NCBI GenBank assembly: GCA_949825025.1
Contig: OX463779.1
Span: 34,978,203-35,042,202, forward strand
Length of the DNA stretch: 64,000 nucleotides
Direction: 5' to 3'
From: Siphlonurus alternatus
Taxonomy: Eukaryota; Arthropoda; Insecta; Ephemeroptera; Siphlonuridae
Each line of letters opens with the position of its first letter. The stretch's first letter is position 1. The notes beneath the pieces are model-generated. The model saw only the letters and a list, made by a program, of their open reading frames with translations. It was not told the DNA's origin and did no database searches. Shown here in pieces: positions 14,263-31,944 of the stretch. The translations under genes were made by a program, and so were the position numbers.

Positions 14263-14389
14263 CCAATGATAAATGAATAAGAATAATAAAATTTATGTTG
14301 CAATTATAATGTAGGTTTTTTAACAAACTACATGCTACGATAGTATTATTTTTTAATGAATTAAAAAAATATATATTATGGCTATAGCA

Positions 14390-14830
14390 ACAATGCTAAT
14401 TATAATTGTATACAAAAAACCATGTTTGTATACAACCAATGTTTTATAATTTATATATTATTAACATTAATCGTATACTTTATTATAGAAATTCATATAA
14501 TGCTAATGTTATAAAAATTTCTATGATATTAACATTGATTGTGTACGTAACATTGATAATTGTATACCACAACAATGTCCGTATTCATCCAATGTTATTT
14601 AAGTTTGTATATTATTAACATTAATTGTATACTGAAACATTGACATTCGTGTACTATTAATGTTAATAATATTTCTATGATAATAACATTGATCATATAC
14701 TAAACAGTCATTTCTAAAAATCAACGAATTTCATATATAAACCATGTTATTATAATTACTATATAAATAACATTGTTCGTATACTATAACATACACATTT
14801 GTATACGACCAATGTATTTTAAAGAGAGGA
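14390..14830. repeat. Degenerate AACATTG-type subterminal repeats
   Basis: Many short, imperfect modules built on aacattgat and gtatac alternate through this stretch. The segment at about 14,612-14,710 closely resembles 15,705-15,800 inside intron 1 of the polymerase gene. No coding is seen. Confidence 0.65.
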
Positions 14831-15431
14831 GGGGGGTCATGAGAGCGATCCACGTCTGCGCGATGTCTGCTAGCGAATGAAGCATACAAATTGCACTACA
14901 ATTTTGCGGACAACGACAGAGGAGAGGGGGAGGTGTGCCGATGTACCTCCCCATCCCCCCACTCTCCCACTGACTTGAACAATTATATAATTATGTAATT
15001 AACTAATACATAATTGAATTTATAGGCTATATAACAACAATGTTATATAAAATAATAGAAACGAGTGAAATGAAAAAAAAAATCCTTTCTTTTAAGACCA
15101 AACATGAAAAAAAAGTTACGAAAATTTTGTCATTATTTTTTTTCGATCGATAAAATCAAATAAAATAATTACATTTTGATGTTATAATCTTTTAATTAAT
15201 ATACAATTTTTCCTGATATTACCATAATAAATATATTGACTTCGTAAATTATGGTTCTCGTGGGAAATTTTTTATGCACTCACTTGCAGTTTTTGTTTAC
15301 TCTGCACAATTTTTCTGCCAAGACTGCATAATAAGAAAGAAATGAGGGGAAAATTATGGGTTTAAATAGAGGTACCTTTTGGCATCTTTATCATTCAAAA
15401 ATCTCACTCTTAACTTAGAATCAATTTAAAA
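14831..15431. other. Leader region of the Polinton polymerase gene
   Basis: A GC-richer segment at about 14,825-14,980 with purine-rich then C-rich stretches is followed by AT-rich sequence. The core promoter lies at 15,361-15,395 (listed separately). No other gene is seen. Confidence 0.5.
15361..15395 (+). promoter_or_regulatory. Core promoter of the Polinton polymerase gene
   Basis: A TATA-like TTTAAATA at 15,361-15,368 stands about 32 bp before an arthropod-type initiator TCATT (15,391-15,395, predicted +1 at 15,393). The spacing is canonical. It would give a 39-nt leader before the ATG at 15,432. Confidence 0.55.
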
Positions 15432-24469
<9,038 letters not shown>

Positions 24470-24666
24470 AAATTATAATACTCAGCATCTTAAATACTTT
24501 AGTTTTATTATAAATTGTATATTTTTGTACTATTATCTTTAGAGATGTATTATTGTTTATATATCGAATTATGTATATACTGGTTATACCTAATTACAAA
24601 TAAAATTATATTATTTTCCAATATTAGATATTTTTTTTCTCAATTATAAATTTTATTAAATTCAAC

Positions 24667-24741
<75 letters not shown>

Positions 24742-25059
24742 TGTATATATATTATAGATACAATCTTTGACTTGGTTATTTTAAAAAATAAATACCTCTT
24801 TTGGACATAAATATTTAAATTTTATGATTAACTATAATCATTTTAAATTTTAAATATTGGTACCATTGTATCCTAGAATCTATATAAGGTTCTAAATTTA
24901 GAAAAGTATAACACCAGGTTTAAATCCATTTTTTTTATTTCACATAGAAAAAAATTCAAAAACATAGAAATACAATAATAATAAAAAATGTTCCCAAAGA
25001 AAAATATCAAAGTTTTTACTATGAAAAATCTAATGCTCAATAACTAATACAATATATAT
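24470..25059. terminator. Convergent 3' region between the two Polinton transcription units
   Basis: Contains AATAAA on the plus strand at 24,598-24,603, about 130 bp past the polymerase stop. AAATAAA on the minus strand (complement of 24,934-24,940) lies about 120 bp past the stop of the 222-aa gene. A (TA)n tract (24,670-24,740) separates them. No coding is seen. Confidence 0.6.
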
Positions 25060-25728
25060 TTAAAACTTATCATTACGACATAACATCAACAAATATTCAG
25101 GCAAGAACATAACAATTTCATGGAAGCAACGTTGCCTATCAAAACTTGTAGGTGACAAATTTTCATACTTTGGGCACTGTACATTTTTCAGAAGTTCTCT
25201 AAAACCTGCAAGGTAATTAACTTCTGACAATTCCTGAGCGAAGTTAGTTTTAACTTGCTTCACAATTGAATTGATCATCTCTTCAAGTTCAACAATTTGC
25301 TTCTCAAGATTATCAGCTATGGTTAAGAGGCAAGGAAAGAGTTTGACAAAATTCATCCAAGTGCGATCTACAATGTAGATAGATGTAATTTTGGGGCGTT
25401 GGTCATCATTAATAAGACCAACTTCTTCCATCCTTTCTAGTACCAACATTTTTGTACCATATGACATGTCAAAACGAATATGAAGTTTTGCATTTAACTT
25501 TAATGTGGATTCTCTTTGAAGTCCAAACTTTAAGAAGAAGTTAGAGATTTCTTCTTCATTTTCTACTAATAGTTTGAACTCAACTAAAGACATTTTAATT
25601 TTCTGAAACCCACTCTTAGCCAACCAGAAATAAGGTTTAATTTCTTCTCCTACTTCCAATGCGCAAGACACAGTCTTTGTATTGGAAGAACAGAGCCCAT
25701 AAGTAACATCTAACATCTTAACTGCCAT
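25060..25728 (-). CDS. Polinton protein of unknown function, 222 aa
   Basis: Last gene of the leftward set. No family is recognised with confidence. The N-terminal third has a beta-rich pattern (a stretch ending SGFQKIKMSLVEFKLLVEN) that loosely recalls ssDNA-binding PC4-like folds. Residues about 130-170 look helical or coiled (LEKQIVELEEMINSIVKQV). The ATG is preceded by AACAGTCATAACT and lies 62 bp downstream of a TATA box. Its separation (78 bp) from the protease gene and its own TATA suggest an independent promoter. Function is not assigned. Confidence 0.75.
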   Translation of the reverse strand: MAVKMLDVTYGLCSSNTKTVSCALEVGEEIKPYFWLAKSGFQKIKMSLVEFKLLVENEEEISNFFLKFGLQRESTLKLNAKLHIRFDMSYGTKMLVLERMEEVGLINDDQRPKITSIYIVDRTWMNFVKLFPCLLTIADNLEKQIVELEEMINSIVKQVKTNFAQELSEVNYLAGFRELLKNVQCPKYENLSPTSFDRQRCFHEIVMFLPEYLLMLCRNDKF

Positions 25729-25790
25729 AGTTATGACTGTTTAGTAAGCAAGTCAGATCAAAAGTGATGAAAATTACTCTGTTTGCCCCT

Positions 25791-25827
25791 CTTTTATAGC
25801 AAATTATTATGACTTTGCGCATGCGCA
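25791..25827 (-). promoter_or_regulatory. TATA box and NRF-1-like palindrome before the 222-aa gene
   Basis: On the minus strand TATAAAAG (25,791-25,798) is followed by GAGGGGC. Eighteen bp upstream of it lies the perfect palindrome TGCGCATGCGCA (25,816-25,827), inside the last codons of the protease gene. A start is expected near 25,765-25,768. Confidence 0.55.
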
Positions 25828-26358
25828 CAGAGCTTTACATTTTAAACCTGTTTCAGGTGATATTTTCTTACCATTCTTTCTATAATCATAATGCATTCTA
25901 AAATTAAGTATAGCTATAGCATCATTTGAATACACATCTGGTCCATTAAATTTAGATATGAATTCATGCATTGATAGGTTTCTTGCTTTAGCTCCTATAT
26001 ACAAAATACAGTAATGACCACATATAGATGAAGTTATACTTTGAAGGCAAGTTTTATTGTAAGTGTATTTTTTGCTATTGTTTAAAATAAACTTTTTATG
26101 ATTTTGTACAATAGGTTGAAGACCATATGAATCAAAATACTCAGCACTGCCTTCTTTATCAAAATATATAGCTATCCAATGGCTACCTGGCATAGATTTT
26201 GCATCAGTATTTACAACATAGGCAGTATTCATAGAAACTCGTTTTGGTAAAGTGTCAGCAGCAAAAACTCCATTAAATATATTTCTACTGGTTTTGTCAT
26301 TCAACAAAAACTTTCGTATTTCGTAAGTGGTTAAAGCAGAGTACTGAATGTCTGCCAT
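25807..26358 (-). CDS. Adenain-type cysteine protease (virion maturation), 183 aa
   Basis: A C5/Ulp1-fold cysteine protease, in Polintons presumed to process capsid precursors during virion maturation. The His-Asp-Gln-Cys set is visible: H60 in GSHWIAIY, D76 in YFDSYG, Q106 in CLQS and C117 in ICGHYC. Length is usual for the family. The gene begins 5 nt after the major capsid stop (ATG preceded by TAACAGTC), so the two are closely linked. No break is seen. The 3' end overlaps a GCGCATGCGC palindrome that may serve the next promoter. Confidence 0.92.
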   Translation of the reverse strand: MADIQYSALTTYEIRKFLLNDKTSRNIFNGVFAADTLPKRVSMNTAYVVNTDAKSMPGSHWIAIYFDKEGSAEYFDSYGLQPIVQNHKKFILNNSKKYTYNKTCLQSITSSICGHYCILYIGAKARNLSMHEFISKFNGPDVYSNDAIAILNFRMHYDYRKNGKKISPETGLKCKALCACAKS

Positions 26359-26363
26359 GACTG

Positions 26364-27671
26364 TTAGAAGTCAACTGAAACTTTCCTCTGGTGATCCACC
26401 TCTAAGAGATTTTGAAATTCTGCAAATACAATGAGGGTTAGAGTGTCAGATAAACTTTTATCAAACCTGATTTCCAATTCTATCACACTATTTTTCCTTA
26501 AATTCCACATGTGAGAATTTGCAGAGAGATCAGGAGAAAGATCAAATGTGTGTATGACATAGCCTCCAGCCCCGTACTCATCTCTATCAATTTGATACCC
26601 ATCATCACTAAAGTTAATCCGAGTAGCTTGAAAGGTATGAAAATATGAAAGAATATAATCAGGAGATTCTGAGCTGAATGACATCTCTAGAGGTCTTGTT
26701 GTGACTGGAACACCATCCTTGGTAAGTGAAACATAGTTCATGTTGTAGTGACCAAAATCAAATGGATTTAATTTGTAATCACCATTAACAGCACTATTTT
26801 TTGTAAGTCCAAAAAATACACGGACTGGAGTAGGACCTTGGAAGAGTTTTTCTCCAAAACTTTGTCCACCTGGAGGTATGGTAAAAGATTTCATTTCAAC
26901 TCTACTGATTGGGTATTTTGCTGTCGTTGTGGCAAGTACCTTGCTATGAGCTACTAATACAGTGGGTGAAATTTTAACCCTTCGAACAATCAGTGTTGCA
27001 TTAAGTATCTTAATTTGATATTTGCTATCATCATCAACCATCAAACAAAACGAGGGCTTCGATCGAGTGAACAATAAATCAATTGGAACACCATTAGTAA
27101 TGAAGGTGCTTTGACCAAATATATCTACTGTTATACGTCCAAGCAGAGGTACTAATTTGCTTCCTTTGATATGATTTCTTCTTGCGATAATCCCTGAATT
27201 CAGATCTAAATCATTCATTTTTCCAGCTGTATCTTTATAATACAGCGCCATGGTTTGATGACTCTCCTTGGCAGTTACATTATAATTAAACAAAGTTTCA
27301 AAATAGGCTCTATATGGATACAATTGAGATGGTGGAGAGAGGAGTTTGCTGTTAACAGACACACTGACCTCAGAAAATAGAGAATGTAAAAAGTTATTTA
27401 CAGGTGCAACCTTATTAGTAGATGCATCAATATTTTCACCTTTCTCATTTTTTATACAAACAACTAACTTCAAAAAAGTATTTCCTGGATCAATATAGTC
27501 ATCAGCACTGGTTGGTATGGAGAATTCAAGAGGAGCATCATTATCAATGGAAGCGTTGGGTTTAAGGTAAAGAATTTCAGAGCTTTCAATACTAATTTGT
27601 GTTGGTGGTATACTGAACAAGTCAAGCTCTGCTTTCAATGTTTCAGGTGAGGAGTTATGTATGAAAGACAT
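26364..27671 (-). CDS. Major capsid protein, double jelly-roll, 435 aa
   Basis: Matches the Polinton major capsid family. An N-terminal strand-rich segment is followed by a conserved region with LEFSIPTSADDYIDPGNTFL and VAPVNNFLHSLFSEVSVSVN. Next comes PYRAYFETLFNYN, and a second strand-rich half ends with ELEIRFDKSLSDTLTLIVFA. In known relatives this fold forms hexon-like trimers of an icosahedral shell. I choose the ATG at 27,671 (MSFIHNSS). The longer frame to 27,689 starts from a non-ATG codon and would overlap the upstream stop. The start is 1 nt past that stop (TAA-A-ATG) and is preceded by TTCAGTTA. The frame is intact. Confidence 0.93.
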   Translation of the reverse strand: MSFIHNSSPETLKAELDLFSIPPTQISIESSEILYLKPNASIDNDAPLEFSIPTSADDYIDPGNTFLKLVVCIKNEKGENIDASTNKVAPVNNFLHSLFSEVSVSVNSKLLSPPSQLYPYRAYFETLFNYNVTAKESHQTMALYYKDTAGKMNDLDLNSGIIARRNHIKGSKLVPLLGRITVDIFGQSTFITNGVPIDLLFTRSKPSFCLMVDDDSKYQIKILNATLIVRRVKISPTVLVAHSKVLATTTAKYPISRVEMKSFTIPPGGQSFGEKLFQGPTPVRVFFGLTKNSAVNGDYKLNPFDFGHYNMNYVSLTKDGVPVTTRPLEMSFSSESPDYILSYFHTFQATRINFSDDGYQIDRDEYGAGGYVIHTFDLSPDLSANSHMWNLRKNSVIELEIRFDKSLSDTLTLIVFAEFQNLLEVDHQRKVSVDF

Positions 27672-27672
27672 T

Positions 27673-28191
27673 TTAACTGAATATATCAATACACGTAGAT
27701 TTAGATTTTGCCTTAACTTTCTTTTTAGTATTGACTTTCCTATTCTTCTGTTGCAACTTTTTTAGAGGTTTTTTTTTCGTTGTTTTCTTCTTTGACTTTG
27801 TGGCAGGCTTTTTTTTGCACGTCTTTCTCTTCTTGGTTTTGTTTGCAGACTGAGTTTTGGTCACTCTTTTCCGCTTATATACACGACCTGCTCCTGACAT
27901 ACTTGCAACTTGATTCACTGCACGATCAGTTAAATTATTTCCTAAGTTACGCACTCTATTTTGTAAGCTCTGCTTCAGTGGTACTTGTTTAATGGTGTCT
28001 GATAAAATCCCTAGTCCTCCATTGAATAACTCATCCTTGATTGCTGTCAACCCACTTTTCAGGTAAGGCATCACTGATCGAAAAATATTACTTAAAAAAT
28101 TTCCAACTCCACGACCAGATTGATGTGGATAGTACGATGAGCCGACACCAGTTTGGGCCTGCTTTTGGTAATATGCTATATAAGGATTCAT
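27673..28191 (-). CDS. Basic Polinton virion-type protein (PX/PY-like), 172 aa
   Basis: The N-terminal half resembles the short conserved Polinton protein with a YY-x-gly-rich start (MNPYIAYYQKQAQTGVGSS, then GRGVGNFLSNIFRS). The C-terminal half is extremely Lys-rich, with repeated KKK/TKKK blocks suited to DNA condensation or nuclear targeting. I favour the ATG at 28,191, because residues before it would merely read through the minor capsid gene in another frame. Its ATG overlaps the upstream stop as ATGA (4 nt). A role in packaging the genome, like adenovirus core or pVI proteins, is inference. Confidence 0.8.
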   Translation of the reverse strand: MNPYIAYYQKQAQTGVGSSYYPHQSGRGVGNFLSNIFRSVMPYLKSGLTAIKDELFNGGLGILSDTIKQVPLKQSLQNRVRNLGNNLTDRAVNQVASMSGAGRVYKRKRVTKTQSANKTKKRKTCKKKPATKSKKKTTKKKPLKKLQQKNRKVNTKKKVKAKSKSTCIDIFS

Positions 28192-28934
28192 GATGATGTG
28201 GAGCAGCGACGAAAATGTAATAACACTGAGCACGTACCGGAGAGGAATGGTAAGAAATTCCCTTCTCTGTCCTTTATATCAATTGAAATTTCATCTATTT
28301 CTCCCTTAGCTATTGGAGTGTATTGAGGATTATTAAACATAATATTGCCACTTCCACCATGAATATATGAAGATATATCTAAGGTTAATGTTTTCAAAAT
28401 TTGACAAATTGAATCACCAAAAAGCTGTGGCTTCACTATATTGCAGAACACATAAGCTTGACTAGGTAAACCAACATTTAAATTAGGTACGTGAGGAGCT
28501 TGAATAGACGTTCCAAAGAAATCAGTGTTATTCGGAAATCCTAGCTGTAAAGCTAATATTTTGGTTAATCTAAGTCGAATATCACCTTTTATATCAGATT
28601 TACAAACAACTTTACCCTGTTCCAATTTAAATGTATATTTCTGCTCAAGATCTAGTTCAAGTTTCGTCAGGATATTTTCTATGTCTAATGTATATAAATT
28701 ACTTAATATACATCTCTTCTTTGTCATTCCATCATATTTTACCCATGCTTTGTTTCTATCACCATAGAAATTGCACAAACTCATTGGATAATGTAATTCA
28801 TGAAGTGCTACTTCCCAAGAGTCACAAAAGTTAATTCTTCTTTGAAGCTTGTTAGTAAATTTAGATGCAGTATTGTGAGGATGTATAGCAATTGAAGAGT
28901 CAGATAGAAGAGTAATGAAGAAATCGTCATCCAT
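28188..28934 (-). CDS. Penton-like minor capsid protein, 248 aa
   Basis: Matches the single jelly-roll minor capsid protein of Polintons, thought to form the pentameric vertices. Diagnostic features are the N-terminal FFITLLSDSS with later FTNKLQRRINF and SWEVALHELHYP. The C-terminal strand pair is EIDEISIDIKDREG and VLLHFRRC. The start codon shares one base with the integrase stop (TAATG), and its own stop overlaps the next ATG (ATGA). The frame is complete. Confidence 0.88.
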   Translation of the reverse strand: MDDDFFITLLSDSSIAIHPHNTASKFTNKLQRRINFCDSWEVALHELHYPMSLCNFYGDRNKAWVKYDGMTKKRCILSNLYTLDIENILTKLELDLEQKYTFKLEQGKVVCKSDIKGDIRLRLTKILALQLGFPNNTDFFGTSIQAPHVPNLNVGLPSQAYVFCNIVKPQLFGDSICQILKTLTLDISSYIHGGSGNIMFNNPQYTPIAKGEIDEISIDIKDREGNFLPFLSGTCSVLLHFRRCSTSS

Positions 28935-29995
28935 TATGTCTTTAAGTCACTTGCTTTTATCCAACTATTAAATTGTTCAGGATAACCTCTCCAGCTGACG
29001 AATAACTGTTTACTGATGCCTGTACCTTTAGTCTTTAGAATTTTATCTATCACATGGAACTCTGGGAGATTTACTTTCTGCAATTCTTTCTCATAAAATC
29101 TACCAAAAATTTTCTCATTTTGTAAATCTACTATTTCATACATAGGTGGCCTCCTATTTAATACTTTCTTAACTAAAAATATTTCTTTTGAAAAGTTATT
29201 TTCATAACCTTTCTCAAATACATGTTTTTGTTTGCTGATTCTCACATGATCGTTGACTTGATATTTTGGATTGTTTTTAGTAATCGGAATTTCGTATTGG
29301 TATAATCTCTTCCATACAGATAGAAAATTGTGTTCAGTTACACTATCTGGTGTAGTTCCTATACTCCTATGGTATGTTGAATTATAACTATTTACAATAT
29401 CTTGCAGCACATCAATGTATCTATTGTTTCCTGTGTAGGAAAAATATCTCCATATTTTAGTCTTAAGAGTTCTTATAAACCTCTCAGCTATGCAAGATTT
29501 AATGTCTGAATTTTCAGTACTATACATTTCAATATCTTTTTCTTTTAAAAATTTCTTCAATATAGCGTTTTTAAATTCTAATCCCTTGTCTACACATATC
29601 TTTAATGGTTGGCGGTTTACCAAACTAATGATATCACTAAGTGCTTCCTTTACATTTGCAGCTGTTTTATTTTTTATAATTCTTACCATTGCAAATTTGC
29701 TAAGTACATCAATAGCTACAAAAATGTATCTATACTCATCGTTTTGATCCTTATATCTCTGCATATCTGCTATATCTATGCTCCAAACTTCATCAATATT
29801 GGTAACGAAAAATCTATCTCTTGTGAATTTTTTTCTCATTGGAGCATGCAAAGTATAAGCATCTTGGCTCATTAAAAATTCTTTTATTTTGGAATTTGAA
29901 ATTTTTTTGGACACATATTTTCTGAGATTTGTGTAACTACTAAAACCAGCTGGATGTGAAGCATCAAAATAAATTGAAGCTATATCTTCCGTCAT
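28934..29995 (-). CDS. Retrovirus-like integrase with C-terminal chromodomain, 353 aa
   Basis: Catalyses integration of the element; the 6-bp target duplication here is its expected product. The RNase-H-fold core shows the acidic triad D74 (VWSIDIADM), D136 (ICVDKGLEF) and E171 (IAERFIRTLK), with 35 residues from second to third. The C-terminus (about 305-353) looks like a chromodomain: VIDKILKTKG, LFVSWRGYPEQFNSWI. Such domains can tether integrases to modified histones. No clear HHCC zinc finger is visible in the first 60 residues. The ATG overlaps the upstream stop (ATGA). Confidence 0.93.
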   Translation of the reverse strand: MTEDIASIYFDASHPAGFSSYTNLRKYVSKKISNSKIKEFLMSQDAYTLHAPMRKKFTRDRFFVTNIDEVWSIDIADMQRYKDQNDEYRYIFVAIDVLSKFAMVRIIKNKTAANVKEALSDIISLVNRQPLKICVDKGLEFKNAILKKFLKEKDIEMYSTENSDIKSCIAERFIRTLKTKIWRYFSYTGNNRYIDVLQDIVNSYNSTYHRSIGTTPDSVTEHNFLSVWKRLYQYEIPITKNNPKYQVNDHVRISKQKHVFEKGYENNFSKEIFLVKKVLNRRPPMYEIVDLQNEKIFGRFYEKELQKVNLPEFHVIDKILKTKGTGISKQLFVSWRGYPEQFNSWIKASDLKT

Positions 29996-30756
29996 ATTTT
30001 AAATTTAGACCAGCCTGAGATAGATGGAGCAGAAGAGACACCTTTCCTTGCTGTAGGTACTGTTTTGGCCCTTGAAGAAGAAGCAACGTTCGATGTTAGT
30101 TGATGAGAAGTTGTGGCTGTACTGGGCTTTAATTCTTGATACGTGTCTGCTATATTCTTACCTATATAACATTTTGGAACATTTGAATCAACCACAGCCA
30201 AAACAAATTCATTCCATCCGATTGGATTCCTCAATGTTTTTCTTTGAACTGCATTACAAACTAAATCTACTATATTAGAATTTTTTATAATATTACCATT
30301 TACTTCAATTTCTCTATTCTTGCTCCATGATACTATATTAGCATCATGTAATAGAGATAGTAATTCTCGACCTTTTTCTTTCAATGTTTTAGGTAGTGCT
30401 TTGTTAACTAGCTTTAAAATTTTTGGGTCAGGAGTTTGTCTACCAATAGAAACCTCAGTGCTTTTTATAGGAGTACTATGATTCTCACTATTTAAGTCTG
30501 ACATAGCATTATTAATATTATCTACTTTCTTTGTTATAGTATTCACAATAGGAATCTCAATAGCTTTTTCCTTCTCTTTCACCAGATGTAAATATTTTTG
30601 AAGAGTCTCTGAATACATCTTCCATTTCATTTCATCACTATCTTTTCCATTATATAGTATTGTATGCATATCCTTGTCCAAGTCATTAAGCTTCTTTGTA
30701 TCTAACCTTGCAAATATCTCTGGAGGTACAAGTATCATTTTAGTTGAATGATCCAT
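29992..30756 (-). CDS. Conserved Polinton protein, unknown function, 254 aa
   Basis: The opening DHSTKMILVPPEIFARL is of a type I recall from proteins encoded beside Polinton genes in invertebrates. A Lys/Glu-rich helical stretch follows (about 55-85). A conserved-looking region comes next (LLSLLHDANIVSWSKN, then NPIGWNEFVLAVVDS). The tail (about 215-254) is low-complexity Ser/Thr/Ala. The start overlaps the upstream stop by one base (TAATG). No catalytic motif is visible. A structural or packaging role is possible but only inferred from position. Confidence 0.78.
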   Translation of the reverse strand: MDHSTKMILVPPEIFARLDTKKLNDLDKDMHTILYNGKDSDEMKWKMYSETLQKYLHLVKEKEKAIEIPIVNTITKKVDNINNAMSDLNSENHSTPIKSTEVSIGRQTPDPKILKLVNKALPKTLKEKGRELLSLLHDANIVSWSKNREIEVNGNIIKNSNIVDLVCNAVQRKTLRNPIGWNEFVLAVVDSNVPKCYIGKNIADTYQELKPSTATTSHQLTSNVASSSRAKTVPTARKGVSSAPSISGWSKFKI

Positions 30757-31085
30757 TATTGAAATAGTCTAGATATTAATGCGCCAATTACAGGTGCAAG
30801 CAAAGGTATTAGAAAATTTCCACCTTTTTGTATTATTTTCCTCTTATTCTTCCAAGTACCTGATTTTTTAACAATATTTCGTAAATATTCTTTGTGTTTC
30901 CTATACTTTCTCTTCAGATTATCATTCAGAGGAATATTTCCGTTCAGTATGTTCAAAACACATTCACAAAGAGTGCAAGTAAGATTTTTATCAGCGTGCT
31001 TCAATAGAGCATTCCTAAGTTCAGGCTTAGCATTCAGAACTGTTTTTAAAATGGCTACCTGCTGCTCTGTCAGTGGATGAGCCAT
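30756..31085 (-). CDS. Small conserved Polinton protein with hydrophobic C-terminus, 109 aa
   Basis: The N-terminal half holds CTLCECVLNIL, then a strongly basic stretch (LKRKYRKHKEYLRNIVKKSG, KNKRKIIQKGG). It closes with a hydrophobic segment (FLIPLLAPVIGALISRLF) that could insert in or disrupt membranes. The same architecture is seen in many invertebrate Polinton-linked proteins. A membrane-active minor capsid role is speculation. It begins 6 nt after the ATPase stop, and its ATG is preceded by AATCAGTT. Confidence 0.8.
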   Translation of the reverse strand: MAHPLTEQQVAILKTVLNAKPELRNALLKHADKNLTCTLCECVLNILNGNIPLNDNLKRKYRKHKEYLRNIVKKSGTWKNKRKIIQKGGNFLIPLLAPVIGALISRLFQ

Positions 31086-31091
31086 AACTGA

Positions 31092-31745
31092 TTATTTTTT
31101 CCCTTGCTTTTTATTTTTATCTTTTGGTACGTATATGACTGGATATCCTGGTTCTTTTTCTCCTAATATATTTGTCCTAATTCTGCAGTGATCAGGTGTG
31201 CTCTGAGTAAGATCAACAAGCAAATAACCATGCGCTCTCTCTGTTGAGTCCTTATAAGCTTCCTGAATGTATTTAGGACTAGAAGGATATATTTGGCGTG
31301 CCAGGTGAGCAATTTGTGCACTATCTCTAGGGTTTTTGAAAAGTATCAAGTAATGTGTATTTAAACTTATATCCCTAGCACCTTTTGACTGATGAAATAT
31401 ATTCTGTGTAATGAATATTACAGATGTATTTGAGTGATGAGAGCCTCGAGTGAATAAATCAACTATACTTGGTCCACTCTCTCTCATGAGATCATCAATA
31501 ATTATTAGCCTGGGAAGAGTACAATCCTCCCTTGTTATATCTTCTATACCTTGCTGAAATTTTATAATATTTGCTAAAGAGCTAATTTCTGGATGCCATC
31601 CTGAATAGCACCATAAAATGTCCTCAAACTTTGTATTACAACACTTTAAACCTTCTAATATTAACTTCTCCACAAAATATGATTTACCACTACTAGTTGG
31701 ACCTGCTACACAAGAAGTAAATGGATGCTTCAACCTCAAGTCCAT
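31092..31745 (-). CDS. Genome-packaging ATPase (FtsK/HerA type), 217 aa
   Basis: The Polinton packaging ATPase, presumed to pump DNA into capsids. Walker A is AGPTSSGKS (residues 14-22) and Walker B is LIIIDDL (80-86). A downstream SVIFITQNIFHQ fits the sensor strand of the family. Length is typical. Upstream, TATATAAA (31,781-31,788) and TCAGT (31,753-31,757) are spaced as a canonical core promoter. The frame is complete and the start is ATG, preceded by TCAGTCATAAAC. Confidence 0.92.
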   Translation of the reverse strand: MDLRLKHPFTSCVAGPTSSGKSYFVEKLILEGLKCCNTKFEDILWCYSGWHPEISSLANIIKFQQGIEDITREDCTLPRLIIIDDLMRESGPSIVDLFTRGSHHSNTSVIFITQNIFHQSKGARDISLNTHYLILFKNPRDSAQIAHLARQIYPSSPKYIQEAYKDSTERAHGYLLVDLTQSTPDHCRIRTNILGEKEPGYPVIYVPKDKNKKQGKK

Positions 31746-31752
31746 GTTTATG

Positions 31753-31788
31753 ACTGATCAATTTTCAAAATGTTCTATAATTTATATA
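31753..31788 (-). promoter_or_regulatory. TATA plus TCAGT core promoter before the packaging ATPase
   Basis: On the minus strand TATATAAA begins 33 bp before the A of TCAGT (predicted +1 at 31,755), the standard arthropod spacing. The leader to the ATG would be only about 9 nt. Confidence 0.5.
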
Positions 31789-31944
31789 TTGTTTTTATTG
31801 TACTATAGTATTATATATATATTTAAAGACTATGGTTATAAGGATTATATAAAATTAGAAATTAAATGCACATTTCATTTTTATATTTTTATTCGGGTAT
31901 TGTAATCATAAGGTATATAAAATACAACATGACATTACAAAACA

